Assembly: GCA_017554135.1 (NCBI GenBank)
Contig: JAFZIX010000031.1
Location: forward strand, 1 to 6,127
Reading direction: 5' to 3'
From: Bacteroidales bacterium
GTDB lineage: Bacteria; Bacteroidota; Bacteroidia; Bacteroidales; UBA932
Length of the DNA stretch: 6,127 bases
The notes beneath the pieces are model-generated. The model was not told the DNA's origin, searched no databases, and saw only the letters and a program-made list of their open reading frames with translations. Both the position numbers and the translations under genes were made by a program. Positions 1-6,003 of this stretch are shown one piece after another; positions within the stretch are counted from its first letter, which is position 1, and the number at the start of each line of letters is the position of its first letter.

Positions 1-3000
1 ACGTAGCGGGCAATATCGCAAATGCTCCCATGTATGCAACAAGCAGCACAACGAACCTCGAATTCAAGAACCTCACCGGCATAATCAGGCTTAATCTGAC
101 GACAACAATGAGTGAAAAGAAAGTGCGACGTATCACACTCAGTGCCACACAGGGAATGAGTGGGGCTTTCACCGTCAGCAGCAATGCGGCAGTAGTCGAC
201 GGCACAGCCGGAGTCGCCCTTGACTGCGGAGAGGCAGGCGTTGCCATAGGGAACAGCGCTATACCATTCTACATCGCAGTTCCGGCCACGACCTATACAA
301 GCCTGTCAATCAGTGTCTGGACGACCGACGGCCTTTCCCAGACCCGTACTCTCAAGGGAGACAAAAGTGTCGTAGTGACACGTAGCGGTATCACTGATAT
401 CACACTGTCGGTCAACGATCTTGCAGTGAACAGCATTGACGTATCATCGAGCGATGCGATAACCATACCGGCCGGAACCTTCGCGACACTGACGGGCACC
501 AACAACAACTGCGTCATAACAGTCGAAGATGGGGCTACCGTCACACTCGACAATGCTGCCGTCGGTAACTTCATCATTCAAGCTAAAGCTACCATGATTC
601 TCGAGGGCGCAAACACAGTCAACAAGGGCAGCACGTTCATAACCCTCAGAGACAACAGCACCCTTACCGTTAAAGGAACCGGCACCCTTGCAGGAAACGA
701 TTATCTGGGAGTGGGTGGAAACGGAGACCTTGCAGTGGAGGGCGGAACCCTGACTTTCAGAGGACGAGATGTAGATTCCGGATCTGGCACCGCCGCAATA
801 TCCGTCAGGAATTTTACCGTAAAAGACGGCACTGTCAACGCTTCCGGCGGAGCTAACTGGTACTATGGCGACAATCCTTACAATGGCATCACCTGTACCG
901 GAAACATCAGCATTGAAGGTGGCTCGGTAGTATGCGACGGCTCTCACGGACTGCAAGCCGACGGAAACATCAGCATTAGCGGAGGAACGGTAGATGCAAC
1001 GGGAAGAGGAGAATACCAGCGCTTTAACTCTGGAATAAGCGCAGCCGGAACCATTGCAATCAGCGGAGGAACAGTTACGGCCAGAGGAGCCAGCACCGGA
1101 TCCTGCCCTGGCATCGGTGACAAAGGAACTTGCGGAGACATAATTATTTCAGGAGGGAAAGTTACCGCATTCGGCGGCGGAACCGCAGCAGCTATAGGAG
1201 CCGGAGGAACTTGCGGCAACATAACCATTACCGGAGGAGAGGTTACGGCAACAGGCGGAACAGGCGCTGCGGGAATAGGAACCGGAAGCAACGCCAATAG
1301 CAAATGCGGCAATATAGAGATTTCGGGGGGCAAGGTTAGCGCATTTGGCGGTGATGCTGCATCAGCGATAGGTACAGGCAACGCTTCCAGCGCGGTTTGC
1401 GGAGACATCACCTTGCGCAATTCAATTGAACTCATCGTAGCTAGAGGCGGAGACGGCACAACCGAACACGTTGGACACGGCCACGCGTCATCCACCGTAG
1501 GCACGATTACCATTGAAAGCGGAGTGGATGTCCACAACGACTATCTCCGCATAGACCTCAGCCAAACAGCTTCCGCCAACTGCTACATAGTTCCTGCGGA
1601 AGGACACTACAAATTCAAGGCTACCATAAAAGGTAACGGAGCCTCAGACCTGGCTGACATAAGCAAAAACACCAGCGAGTCCGATATTGCTTCCGCCGCT
1701 CTTGTCTGGGCTTCGTTCGGAACGGCTACTGCTCCGCTGGAGGGCCAGATGATAAAGGATATCAGATACGAAGACGGATATGTGCTCTTCTCAACAGGTA
1801 GCCCGTATGTTACCGGCAACGCTGTGGTTGCAATCAAGAACTCCTCCAACCAGATTCTCTGGAGCTGGCATCTCTGGTTCACCGATGCCAACATAGATGG
1901 ATTGGCTCAGTTTTATCCTAGCGGCGCCCAGATGATGGACCGCAATCTTGGAGCCTTGAGCGCAACATACACTTCAGGAAGCACTGCAGACTGGGGCCTG
2001 ATGTACCAGTGGGGAAGAAAAGATCCGTTCCTGAATTCAAAGCACGACACTTTCTCGGCCGGATATTCTTCCTCCAACACTTACCACAGGCCTGCCGTAC
2101 TGGGTACAACGGAAAGCTATACACAAGGATACGATCAAGCCAATTCAACCGTTGCCGCAACTGTCAAAAATCCTGAAAAGCTATATACGGGCTGGTATAT
2201 AAGCTCTACAAACCGCAGTTCTAAAACCTGGGCATACGATATGACAGACGACCTCTGGGCGGAAGACAAAACCATATTCGACCCTTGCCCTCCTGGATGG
2301 CAGGTTCCGGACAGATATGCTTGGGGCGGCTCGTTTATAGAGAACCTGGCAAATGCTGAACTCCAGAACAACGCATACAATGTTTCCGGCATCATTTATC
2401 CGAATACTGCCGTCAGACTGTCCAGTGCTTTGTACAATTCCTACAACAACAAATACACCAACGGCGGTCTCATTATTGAGAATGTGCAAGAATACCACGT
2501 ATTCCAGTGGGCTTTCAACGGACAGCTGCATAAGGAAAAATATCAATATACAGATATTCTTACGGGTATTTCAGTAGTAAACCCAGATTATGGATCTGTA
2601 CCTGAAGACTTGTCTTTGTACTATCCAACCAGAGCCGGAGCCGTGCGCTGTGTAAGAGAAGGCACTAAGATCACCCATCCTACCGGCTTGTCAATAACCA
2701 AAACCGTAAACGGAAACGAAGTCGCTATAGACAAAGATATTGTCATAACAGACAGTACGCTGCAGCTGCACGCGTCTTTTATTCCTTCTTCTGCCATTGG
2801 AACAAACATAGTATGGAGCAGCAGCAATACATCCAGGGCAACAGTATCCTCTACCGGACTGATTACAGGCGTAAGCAAGGGGTTTGTTACTATTACAGCT
2901 ACAGACGGGGAACACTCTTGCACAGTAGATGTGTATGTCAAAAAATGGGCGACAGATATGGGTTTAGATCTGAAATTCGCAAACTGCAATCTGGGAGCAT

Positions 3001-3560
3001 CTTCCCCTTCAGAAGTAGGTACTTATTTTTCCTGGGGAGAAATCTCAGGCAAAAGTAGTTATGCCGCCAGCACATATAAATTTGGAACATATTCATCAAC
3101 CTCTGGAAATCTCACCAAATATGTTTCACATTCCGGATGGGGAACGGTTGACAATCTGGTGGAACTCCAAAATGAAGATGATGCGGCCATAGTAATATTG
3201 GGACAGGGAGACACGCGAAACTGGAGACTGCCTACTCAGGATGAATGGGATAAACTTATGACAGACAGTTTTTTCACCTGGACCGTGGAAACCTTTGGCG
3301 GAGTGACGGGCTACAAGGTTTACAGTGATTATGAGGCAGATTTTATTTTCCTGCCATTCTCCGGATATATGAACGGCAACGATTCTGAAAGCTGTTACTA
3401 CTGGACAAAGAACAGAGACAGCAACACCTCATATAAAGCAATAGGGGCAAAAATTAACGGAAATGCCAATGGAGCTCCCGCTTCAAAAGGCACATACGCC
3501 TTTGACAGGTTCTACGGAATGCCTATAAGACCCATGTATCTTAGTTATGGTCTAGAGTGA
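1..3560 (+). CDS. Large multidomain surface/adhesin-like protein, 5'-truncated by the window
   Basis: The frame is open from the first complete codon (base 3) to a TGA at 3558-3560, so the ATG at base 30 is internal and the true start and export signal lie upstream. Numbering base 3 as residue 1, 1185 residues are visible. Residues 1-140 resemble a fimbrillin-type beta domain (APMYA and LEFKNLTGIIRLNL are typical). About 143-515 form a Gly-rich right-handed beta-helix, like DUF4353 carbohydrate-binding proteins. About 525-890 are a Bacteroidota module with ANCYIV, GNAVVAIK, ILWSWHLW, MMDRNLGA, YQWGRKDPF, PCPPGW and a closing GAVRCVRE (Fib_succ_major type). About 891-980 are a Big_2 Ig-like domain (WSSSN, ATVSSTGLITGV). 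About 982-1185 are a second related module (FANCNLGASS, YFSWGE, WRLPTQDEW, MPIRPMY). There is no type IX secretion C-terminal domain, so anchoring is probably by an unseen N-terminal lipid. A role in adhesion or glycan binding is inferred; the ligand is unknown. Confidence 0.85.
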   Translation, partial: VAGNIANAPMYATSSTTNLEFKNLTGIIRLNLTTTMSEKKVRRITLSATQGMSGAFTVSSNAAVVDGTAGVALDCGEAGVAIGNSAIPFYIAVPATTYTSLSISVWTTDGLSQTRTLKGDKSVVVTRSGITDITLSVNDLAVNSIDVSSSDAITIPAGTFATLTGTNNNCVITVEDGATVTLDNAAVGNFIIQAKATMILEGANTVNKGSTFITLRDNSTLTVKGTGTLAGNDYLGVGGNGDLAVEGGTLTFRGRDVDSGSGTAAISVRNFTVKDGTVNASGGANWYYGDNPYNGITCTGNISIEGGSVVCDGSHGLQADGNISISGGTVDATGRGEYQRFNSGISAAGTIAISGGTVTARGASTGSCPGIGDKGTCGDIIISGGKVTAFGGGTAAAIGAGGTCGNITITGGEVTATGGTGAAGIGTGSNANSKCGNIEISGGKVSAFGGDAASAIGTGNASSAVCGDITLRNSIELIVARGGDGTTEHVGHGHASSTVGTITIESGVDVHNDYLRIDLSQTASANCYIVPAEGHYKFKATIKGNGASDLADISKNTSESDIASAALVWASFGTATAPLEGQMIKDIRYEDGYVLFSTGSPYVTGNAVVAIKNSSNQILWSWHLWFTDANIDGLAQFYPSGAQMMDRNLGALSATYTSGSTADWGLMYQWGRKDPFLNSKHDTFSAGYSSSNTYHRPAVLGTTESYTQGYDQANSTVAATVKNPEKLYTGWYISSTNRSSKTWAYDMTDDLWAEDKTIFDPCPPGWQVPDRYAWGGSFIENLANAELQNNAYNVSGIIYPNTAVRLSSALYNSYNNKYTNGGLIIENVQEYHVFQWAFNGQLHKEKYQYTDILTGISVVNPDYGSVPEDLSLYYPTRAGAVRCVREGTKITHPTGLSITKTVNGNEVAIDKDIVITDSTLQLHASFIPSSAIGTNIVWSSSNTSRATVSSTGLITGVSKGFVTITATDGEHSCTVDVYVKKWATDMGLDLKFANCNLGASSPSEVGTYFSWGEISGKSSYAASTYKFGTYSSTSGNLTKYVSHSGWGTVDNLVELQNEDDAAIVILGQGDTRNWRLPTQDEWDKLMTDSFFTWTVETFGGVTGYKVYSDYEADFIFLPFSGYMNGNDSESCYYWTKNRDSNTSYKAIGAKINGNANGAPASKGTYAFDRFYGMPIRPMYLSYGLE
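900..1529 (+). repeat. In-frame beta-helix coil repeats within the surface protein
   Basis: About eight degenerate coils of roughly 21-33 residues follow one another. Each has a core like (G)(N/D)I-x-I-(S/T)GG-(T/K/E)V-x-A-x-G and then a Gly/Ala-rich turn. The repeat is mainly at protein level, but short DNA identities remain: the 15-mer ggaaacatcagcatt at 900-914 and 963-977, and ggaacttgcgg at 1126-1136 and 1207-1217. Four coils end in a Cys-Gly placed just before the next strand (Cys codons at 1131, 1212, 1305 and 1398), spaced 27, 31 and 31 residues. This pattern suits a parallel beta-helix in which equivalent residues stack in ladders. The coil boundaries are my own alignment by eye. Confidence 0.75.
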
Positions 3561-3640
3561 TGACGGATAATTTGTAATTAATAGGATATAATATCATCTA
3601 AAGAACAAGTTTTTGAGATAAAACACAAGTTCATAACAAT

Positions 3641-3679
3641 TCTACTATTAGCCTCCTGCTCTTCGATGGGAATAGTAGA
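3641..3679. repeat. Perfect 9-bp inverted repeat with 21-base spacer
   Basis: The arms are tctactatt (3641-3649) and aatagtaga (3671-3679), exact reverse complements. In RNA they would form a hairpin with a 21-base loop, extendable by a U-G pair at 3640/3680. No T-tract follows, so it is not a standard intrinsic terminator. Its place 52 bases before the regulator start would suit an operator, perhaps autoregulatory, or a leader structure. The function is inference only. Confidence 0.45.
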
Positions 3680-3695
3680 GATAGCAGTTATAGGA

Positions 3696-3726
3696 TTGAA
3701 TATCTGCCGAATACTTGATACCTTTA
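3696..3726 (+). promoter_or_regulatory. Candidate Bacteroidota promoter for the kelch-AraC regulator
   Basis: A TTG at 3696-3698 and TACCTTTA at 3719-3726 are separated by 20 bases. They approximate the Bacteroidota -33 (TTTG/TTG) and -7 (TAnnTTTG) elements, with the final G of the -7 box replaced by A. If real, transcription would begin almost at the GTG start codon, giving a leaderless or nearly leaderless message. The match is imperfect and common by chance in AT-rich DNA. Confidence 0.25.
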
Positions 3727-3730
3727 CAAA

Positions 3731-5410
3731 GTGAACCGTCTGATCCATATATTCGCGGTATTTGCAATGCTTCTGGCTGTTTCTTGCTCTCGGGCGGGGA
3801 GCGGCGGGGGCGTTGTGTCCGGTGAAGATGGGACGCAGTGGCGGCGGATGACGGTGGAGCGGCTGCCGGATATGAATGAGCCGAGGGGGAATCACCGGAC
3901 GGTGGTGATCGGCGACGAGATTGTGGTGCTTGGCGGCCACACCGAAGGGTTCAAGCCTATCGAGACTGCAGAGTATTTTGTTGACGGGGTCTGGCATACT
4001 GTGCCGATGCTTTATCCGCATCTCAATGGCTTTGCTGCGCAGTTGCAAGACGGCTCTATTCTGCTTGGCGGCGGCAGCGCCGAGGCTTTCGGCATCGGGC
4101 AGAGCTGGGGTGCGGAAATTTACGCCCCGGCTTCCCACAGCTTTTCCGCGGCCGGCATCATGTCGGCCAAGCGCGCCATGCCTTCGGCCGTAACTTTGCC
4201 GGACGGCAAGGTCGTCATCGTCGGCAACTGGCATGCCCCGGACAGCTATGAGTTCTGGTCGGCTGAAGGTGGCTTCGCCCCGGGCGGCCCGCTCTCTCCA
4301 GGCTGGGCCGAGCCTTTTGTCCTGCCGGCCTCGCAAGATGACATCATCGTTTTTGGCCCCTGGGACACTGTGGGTAATTCTCCTGCCGGCCGGGTGGACC
4401 ATCTCGGCGGAGAAGCTGAATTTGTCCCGCTACTGGAAGAATGGGAGCCGATATACAATTATTACGTCTTTCCGGAAGACATTCAGATTGCCGAATATAC
4501 CTATCTGGTCCCAGCGAGCATCCGTTCCGGAAACGAATGTACAATAATAAAGGTAGCTTCCGGCGAATTCTCTCTTTTGGAGATGGCAGAGCCTCTTCCG
4601 GCGAAAGGACCGGACGGCACCCCGATCGAGTGGCTCCATCTTCAGGTGGACCGTCCTTCCAGGCTCATCTGGGTGCAGGGTATGGATCCCGAGACCGAGC
4701 GTATCTGCATGGCCCGCATCAGCTACGACGCTACTCTCGACGGTGGCAAAGCGACATCGACATATTATTTCGCCGAAATGCCAGACGACATTCCAATCAA
4801 TCTGGCCAGGCTCCTGCCGGGCGGCCGTTTTGTGTTGGCAGGCGGAACGGGGTGGAAGAAAGGCACATTTCCCGTCGAGGGAGTTTTTTTCAAGACATAT
4901 TCGACGGTATTTATGCTCCACACTGAGCCTATGCAGGAGGCGGGTTTGCCTCTTTGGGCTCTGTTGGTTGGCATTGTCGTCGTTGGGGTGGGAGTGCTGC
5001 TGTTTGTTGGTGCATTGCGAAGGAAGGGCCGGGAGCCTGAAGCATCCGGCGTCCCTTCTGCGGCAGAGGAGAGCAAGGATCCCCGCAACCTGGTGGAGGA
5101 GATTTCGACCCTCATCGAGGAGAAAGAGCTCTTCCGCCGCAAGAATCTTCGCATCACCGACGTGGCTTCCGAACTTGCCACCAACAAAACCTACGTCAGC
5201 GTCCTGCTGAACAATCTGTCGGGAGAAAGTTTCTCGAAGATGATAACGCGCTACCGCATCGACTACGCCAAGAAGTTGCTGCGCGAACATCCCGACATGC
5301 TGCTCGACGAGGTGGCTGACGAGTCCGGCTTCTCATCCTACACCACCTTCTTCCGCAGCTTCAAAACTGCCACCGGCCTCTCTCCCCAGGAGTGGAAGCG
5401 TCAGCAGTAG
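3731..5410 (+). CDS. Membrane-anchored kelch-propeller / AraC-type transcriptional regulator
   Basis: This 559-residue protein appears to be a one-piece transmembrane sensor and DNA-binding regulator. Residues 1-19 are a signal peptide ending in a lipobox-like LLAVSC (Cys19). About 45-395 look like a kelch or galactose-oxidase-type propeller: PRGNH at 51-55, VVLGGH at 65-70, AEYF at 80-83, LLGGG at 111-115, AEIY at 128-131, LPDGKVVIVG at 156-165 and FVLAGG at 367-372. A hydrophobic helix at 406-429 is followed by the positive stop-transfer RRKGR. After a short linker, about 474-559 carry the two helix-turn-helices of the AraC family (ITDVASELATNKTYVSVLLN, then LLDEVADESGFSSYTTFFRSF and a closing GLSPQEWK). 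No histidine kinase or receiver domain is present. The start is GTG at 3731: an in-frame TGA lies at 3716-3718, and the next ATG (3767) would cut away most of the signal peptide. The gene is visibly more GC-rich than its upstream neighbour. The fold calls are confident for the HTH and TM and moderate for the propeller; the ligand and targets are unknown. Confidence 0.88.
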   Translation: MNRLIHIFAVFAMLLAVSCSRAGSGGGVVSGEDGTQWRRMTVERLPDMNEPRGNHRTVVIGDEIVVLGGHTEGFKPIETAEYFVDGVWHTVPMLYPHLNGFAAQLQDGSILLGGGSAEAFGIGQSWGAEIYAPASHSFSAAGIMSAKRAMPSAVTLPDGKVVIVGNWHAPDSYEFWSAEGGFAPGGPLSPGWAEPFVLPASQDDIIVFGPWDTVGNSPAGRVDHLGGEAEFVPLLEEWEPIYNYYVFPEDIQIAEYTYLVPASIRSGNECTIIKVASGEFSLLEMAEPLPAKGPDGTPIEWLHLQVDRPSRLIWVQGMDPETERICMARISYDATLDGGKATSTYYFAEMPDDIPINLARLLPGGRFVLAGGTGWKKGTFPVEGVFFKTYSTVFMLHTEPMQEAGLPLWALLVGIVVVGVGVLLFVGALRRKGREPEASGVPSAAEESKDPRNLVEEISTLIEEKELFRRKNLRITDVASELATNKTYVSVLLNNLSGESFSKMITRYRIDYAKKLLREHPDMLLDEVADESGFSSYTTFFRSFKTATGLSPQEWKRQQ

Positions 5411-5443
5411 CACCCCGCTTTCACCCGCCTTCCTCAAAAAAAC

Positions 5444-5471
5444 GTTACAACTATTTTTTACTTTTTGTAAC
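5444..5471. repeat. 7-bp inverted repeat GTTACAA / TTGTAAC in the spacer before the LTxxQ-like gene
   Basis: The arms gttacaa (5444-5450) and ttgtaac (5465-5471) are perfect reverse complements with a T-rich 14-base spacer. The element lies 34 bases after the regulator stop and 46 bases before the next start. It could be an operator dyad or a weak hairpin ending the regulator transcript, though no T-tract follows the second arm. A loose -7-like TACTTTTTG overlaps it (5459-5467), but I see no matching -33 element. The rest of the 5411-5516 spacer shows nothing else clear, and there is no Shine-Dalgarno sequence before the next gene. Confidence 0.4.
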
Positions 5472-5516
5472 TTCGATTGTCTAATAAGCCAGAACGTTTA
5501 ACACAATTATTGTAAT

Positions 5517-5894
5517 ATGAAAAAAATGCTTTTCGGGCTTCTCGCCCTTGTTCTTTCAATCAACGCATTCGCCCAGATGCCTCAGTTCAACGCCGAGGAT
5601 ATGGCCAAGATGCGTGCAGATCGCATCAAGGAGACCTGCAAAACTAACGATGACCAGTACAAGAAAATTTATGACTATTTCCTGAAGGAATCTAAGCAGA
5701 TGATGGAAATGTTCGAGCAGGGCGGTCAGGGCGGTCCTGGCGGCTTCGACATGGAAGCAATGCAGAAGAGGATGCAGGAGCAGGAGAAATTCCTCAAGGG
5801 CGTGCTGACTGCAGACCAGTACAAGAAATATGACGAGGAGCAGCAGCGTATGCGTCAGGGCGGATTCGGAGGATTCGGCGGACCAGGCATGTAG
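5517..5894 (+). CDS. Small secreted Met-rich protein with LTxxQ-like motifs (Spy/CpxP- or DUF4890-like)
   Basis: This 125-residue protein starts MKKMLFGLLALVLSINAFAQ, a Sec signal peptide with a likely cleavage after AFA (residue 19), and has no lipobox, so a periplasmic or secreted protein is expected. The mature part is predicted mostly helical and charged. Two similar segments stand out: TNDDQYKKIY (43-52) and LTADQYKKY (97-105). The second has the LTxxQ motif of the Spy/CpxP/ZraP periplasmic proteins and of Bacteroidota DUF4890 proteins; the first is a degenerate copy. A Gly-rich break (about 69-76) separates the helices, and the C-terminus is a Gly/Phe tail, GGFGGFGGPGM. Eleven of about 106 mature residues are Met, and one Cys (41) is present. 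By family, an envelope-stress chaperone or metal-responsive role is possible, but the motif match is partial. The ATG at 5517 is preferred over the one at 5526 because it supplies the positive N-region. A terminator follows, so it is probably transcribed alone or as the last gene of a unit. Confidence 0.82.
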   Translation: MKKMLFGLLALVLSINAFAQMPQFNAEDMAKMRADRIKETCKTNDDQYKKIYDYFLKESKQMMEMFEQGGQGGPGGFDMEAMQKRMQEQEKFLKGVLTADQYKKYDEEQQRMRQGGFGGFGGPGM

Positions 5895-5917
5895 TCGTAC
5901 GCTTCCAGTTTAAAACA

Positions 5918-5955
5918 AAAGGTCGATATCCATTGAACATCGGCCTTTGTTTTTT
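5918..5955 (+). terminator. Intrinsic terminator after the LTxxQ-like gene
   Basis: The arms aaaggtcgat (5918-5927) and atcggccttt (5939-5948) form a 10-bp stem with one G-U pair and an 11-base loop. A T-tract (gtttttt, 5949-5955) follows directly. It starts 23 bases after the TAG stop at 5892-5894. Confidence 0.85.
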
Positions 5956-5965
5956 ATTATATTTG
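5933..5965 (+). promoter_or_regulatory. Candidate Bacteroidota promoter for the esterase-like lipoprotein gene
   Basis: TATATTTG at 5958-5965 matches the Bacteroidota -7 consensus TAnnTTTG exactly. A TTG at 5933-5935 lies 22 bases upstream as a possible -33 element, slightly longer than the usual gap. Transcription would start near 5970-5973, leaving a leader of about 30 bases that contains GTTACAA (5986-5992). The -33 element lies in the loop of the preceding terminator, so the two signals overlap. Confidence 0.5.
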
Positions 5966-6003
5966 TCCTAAAACCTGATGTTTTTGTTACAATAACTATT
6001 ACT

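Larger units (their letters stand above)
3561..3730. other. AT-rich intergenic spacer before the regulator gene
   Basis: This 170-base gap is clearly more AT-rich than either neighbouring gene. It contains an 11-base palindrome, gatatAatatc (3585-3595), a perfect 9-bp inverted repeat (3641-3679), a weak promoter-like pair just before the regulator (3696-3726), and the TTGTAA/TTACAA word at 3572-3577 and 3724-3729. I see no convincing terminator with a T-tract for the upstream gene and no plus-strand ORF. One antisense frame is open across it, but that is a continuation of a shadow ORF lying over the regulator gene. Confidence 0.6.

Noticed and set aside
30..32. ATG at base 30 as the start of the large surface protein
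   Set aside because: The frame is open back to the window edge, the upstream residues VAGNIANAP run straight into a fimbrillin-like segment, and no export signal follows the ATG. It is internal.
900..1530. Repeats considered as a CRISPR array or DNA tandem repeat
   Set aside because: Repeat lengths vary, DNA identity is short and in frame, and the pattern is explained by coil repeats in the protein.
944..1537. 197-codon antisense ORF rich in Pro, Leu and Val
   Set aside because: It is the reverse reading of the Gly-rich beta-helix repeats (Gly codons give Pro or Ala/Ser on the other strand); no independent support.
3767..3769. ATG at 3767 as an alternative start for the regulator
   Set aside because: It would leave only MLLAVSC before the lipobox Cys, too short for a signal peptide; GTG at 3731 gives a complete one.
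3578..4402. 274-codon antisense ORF over the regulator start and the spacer
   Set aside because: Its product is low-complexity, rich in Arg, Ala, Pro and His, with no recognisable domain, and it mirrors a well-supported plus-strand gene. The tail across the AT-rich spacer is open for about 50 codons, but I could not recognise a protein in it.
4441..5210. Overlapping plus-strand ORFs in a second frame inside the regulator gene
   Set aside because: They are Arg/Ser/Cys-rich and unlike any family I know, while the main frame carries coherent domains throughout.
4430..5290. 286-codon antisense ORF over the TM and HTH region of the regulator
   Set aside because: It lies opposite a clear AraC HTH and TM coding frame and has no domain signatures; typical of GC-rich shadow frames.
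5535..5547. GGGC/GCCC small hairpin inside the signal peptide codons of the small secreted gene
   Set aside because: Only four base pairs, and it lies in codons with ordinary signal peptide content; likely chance.
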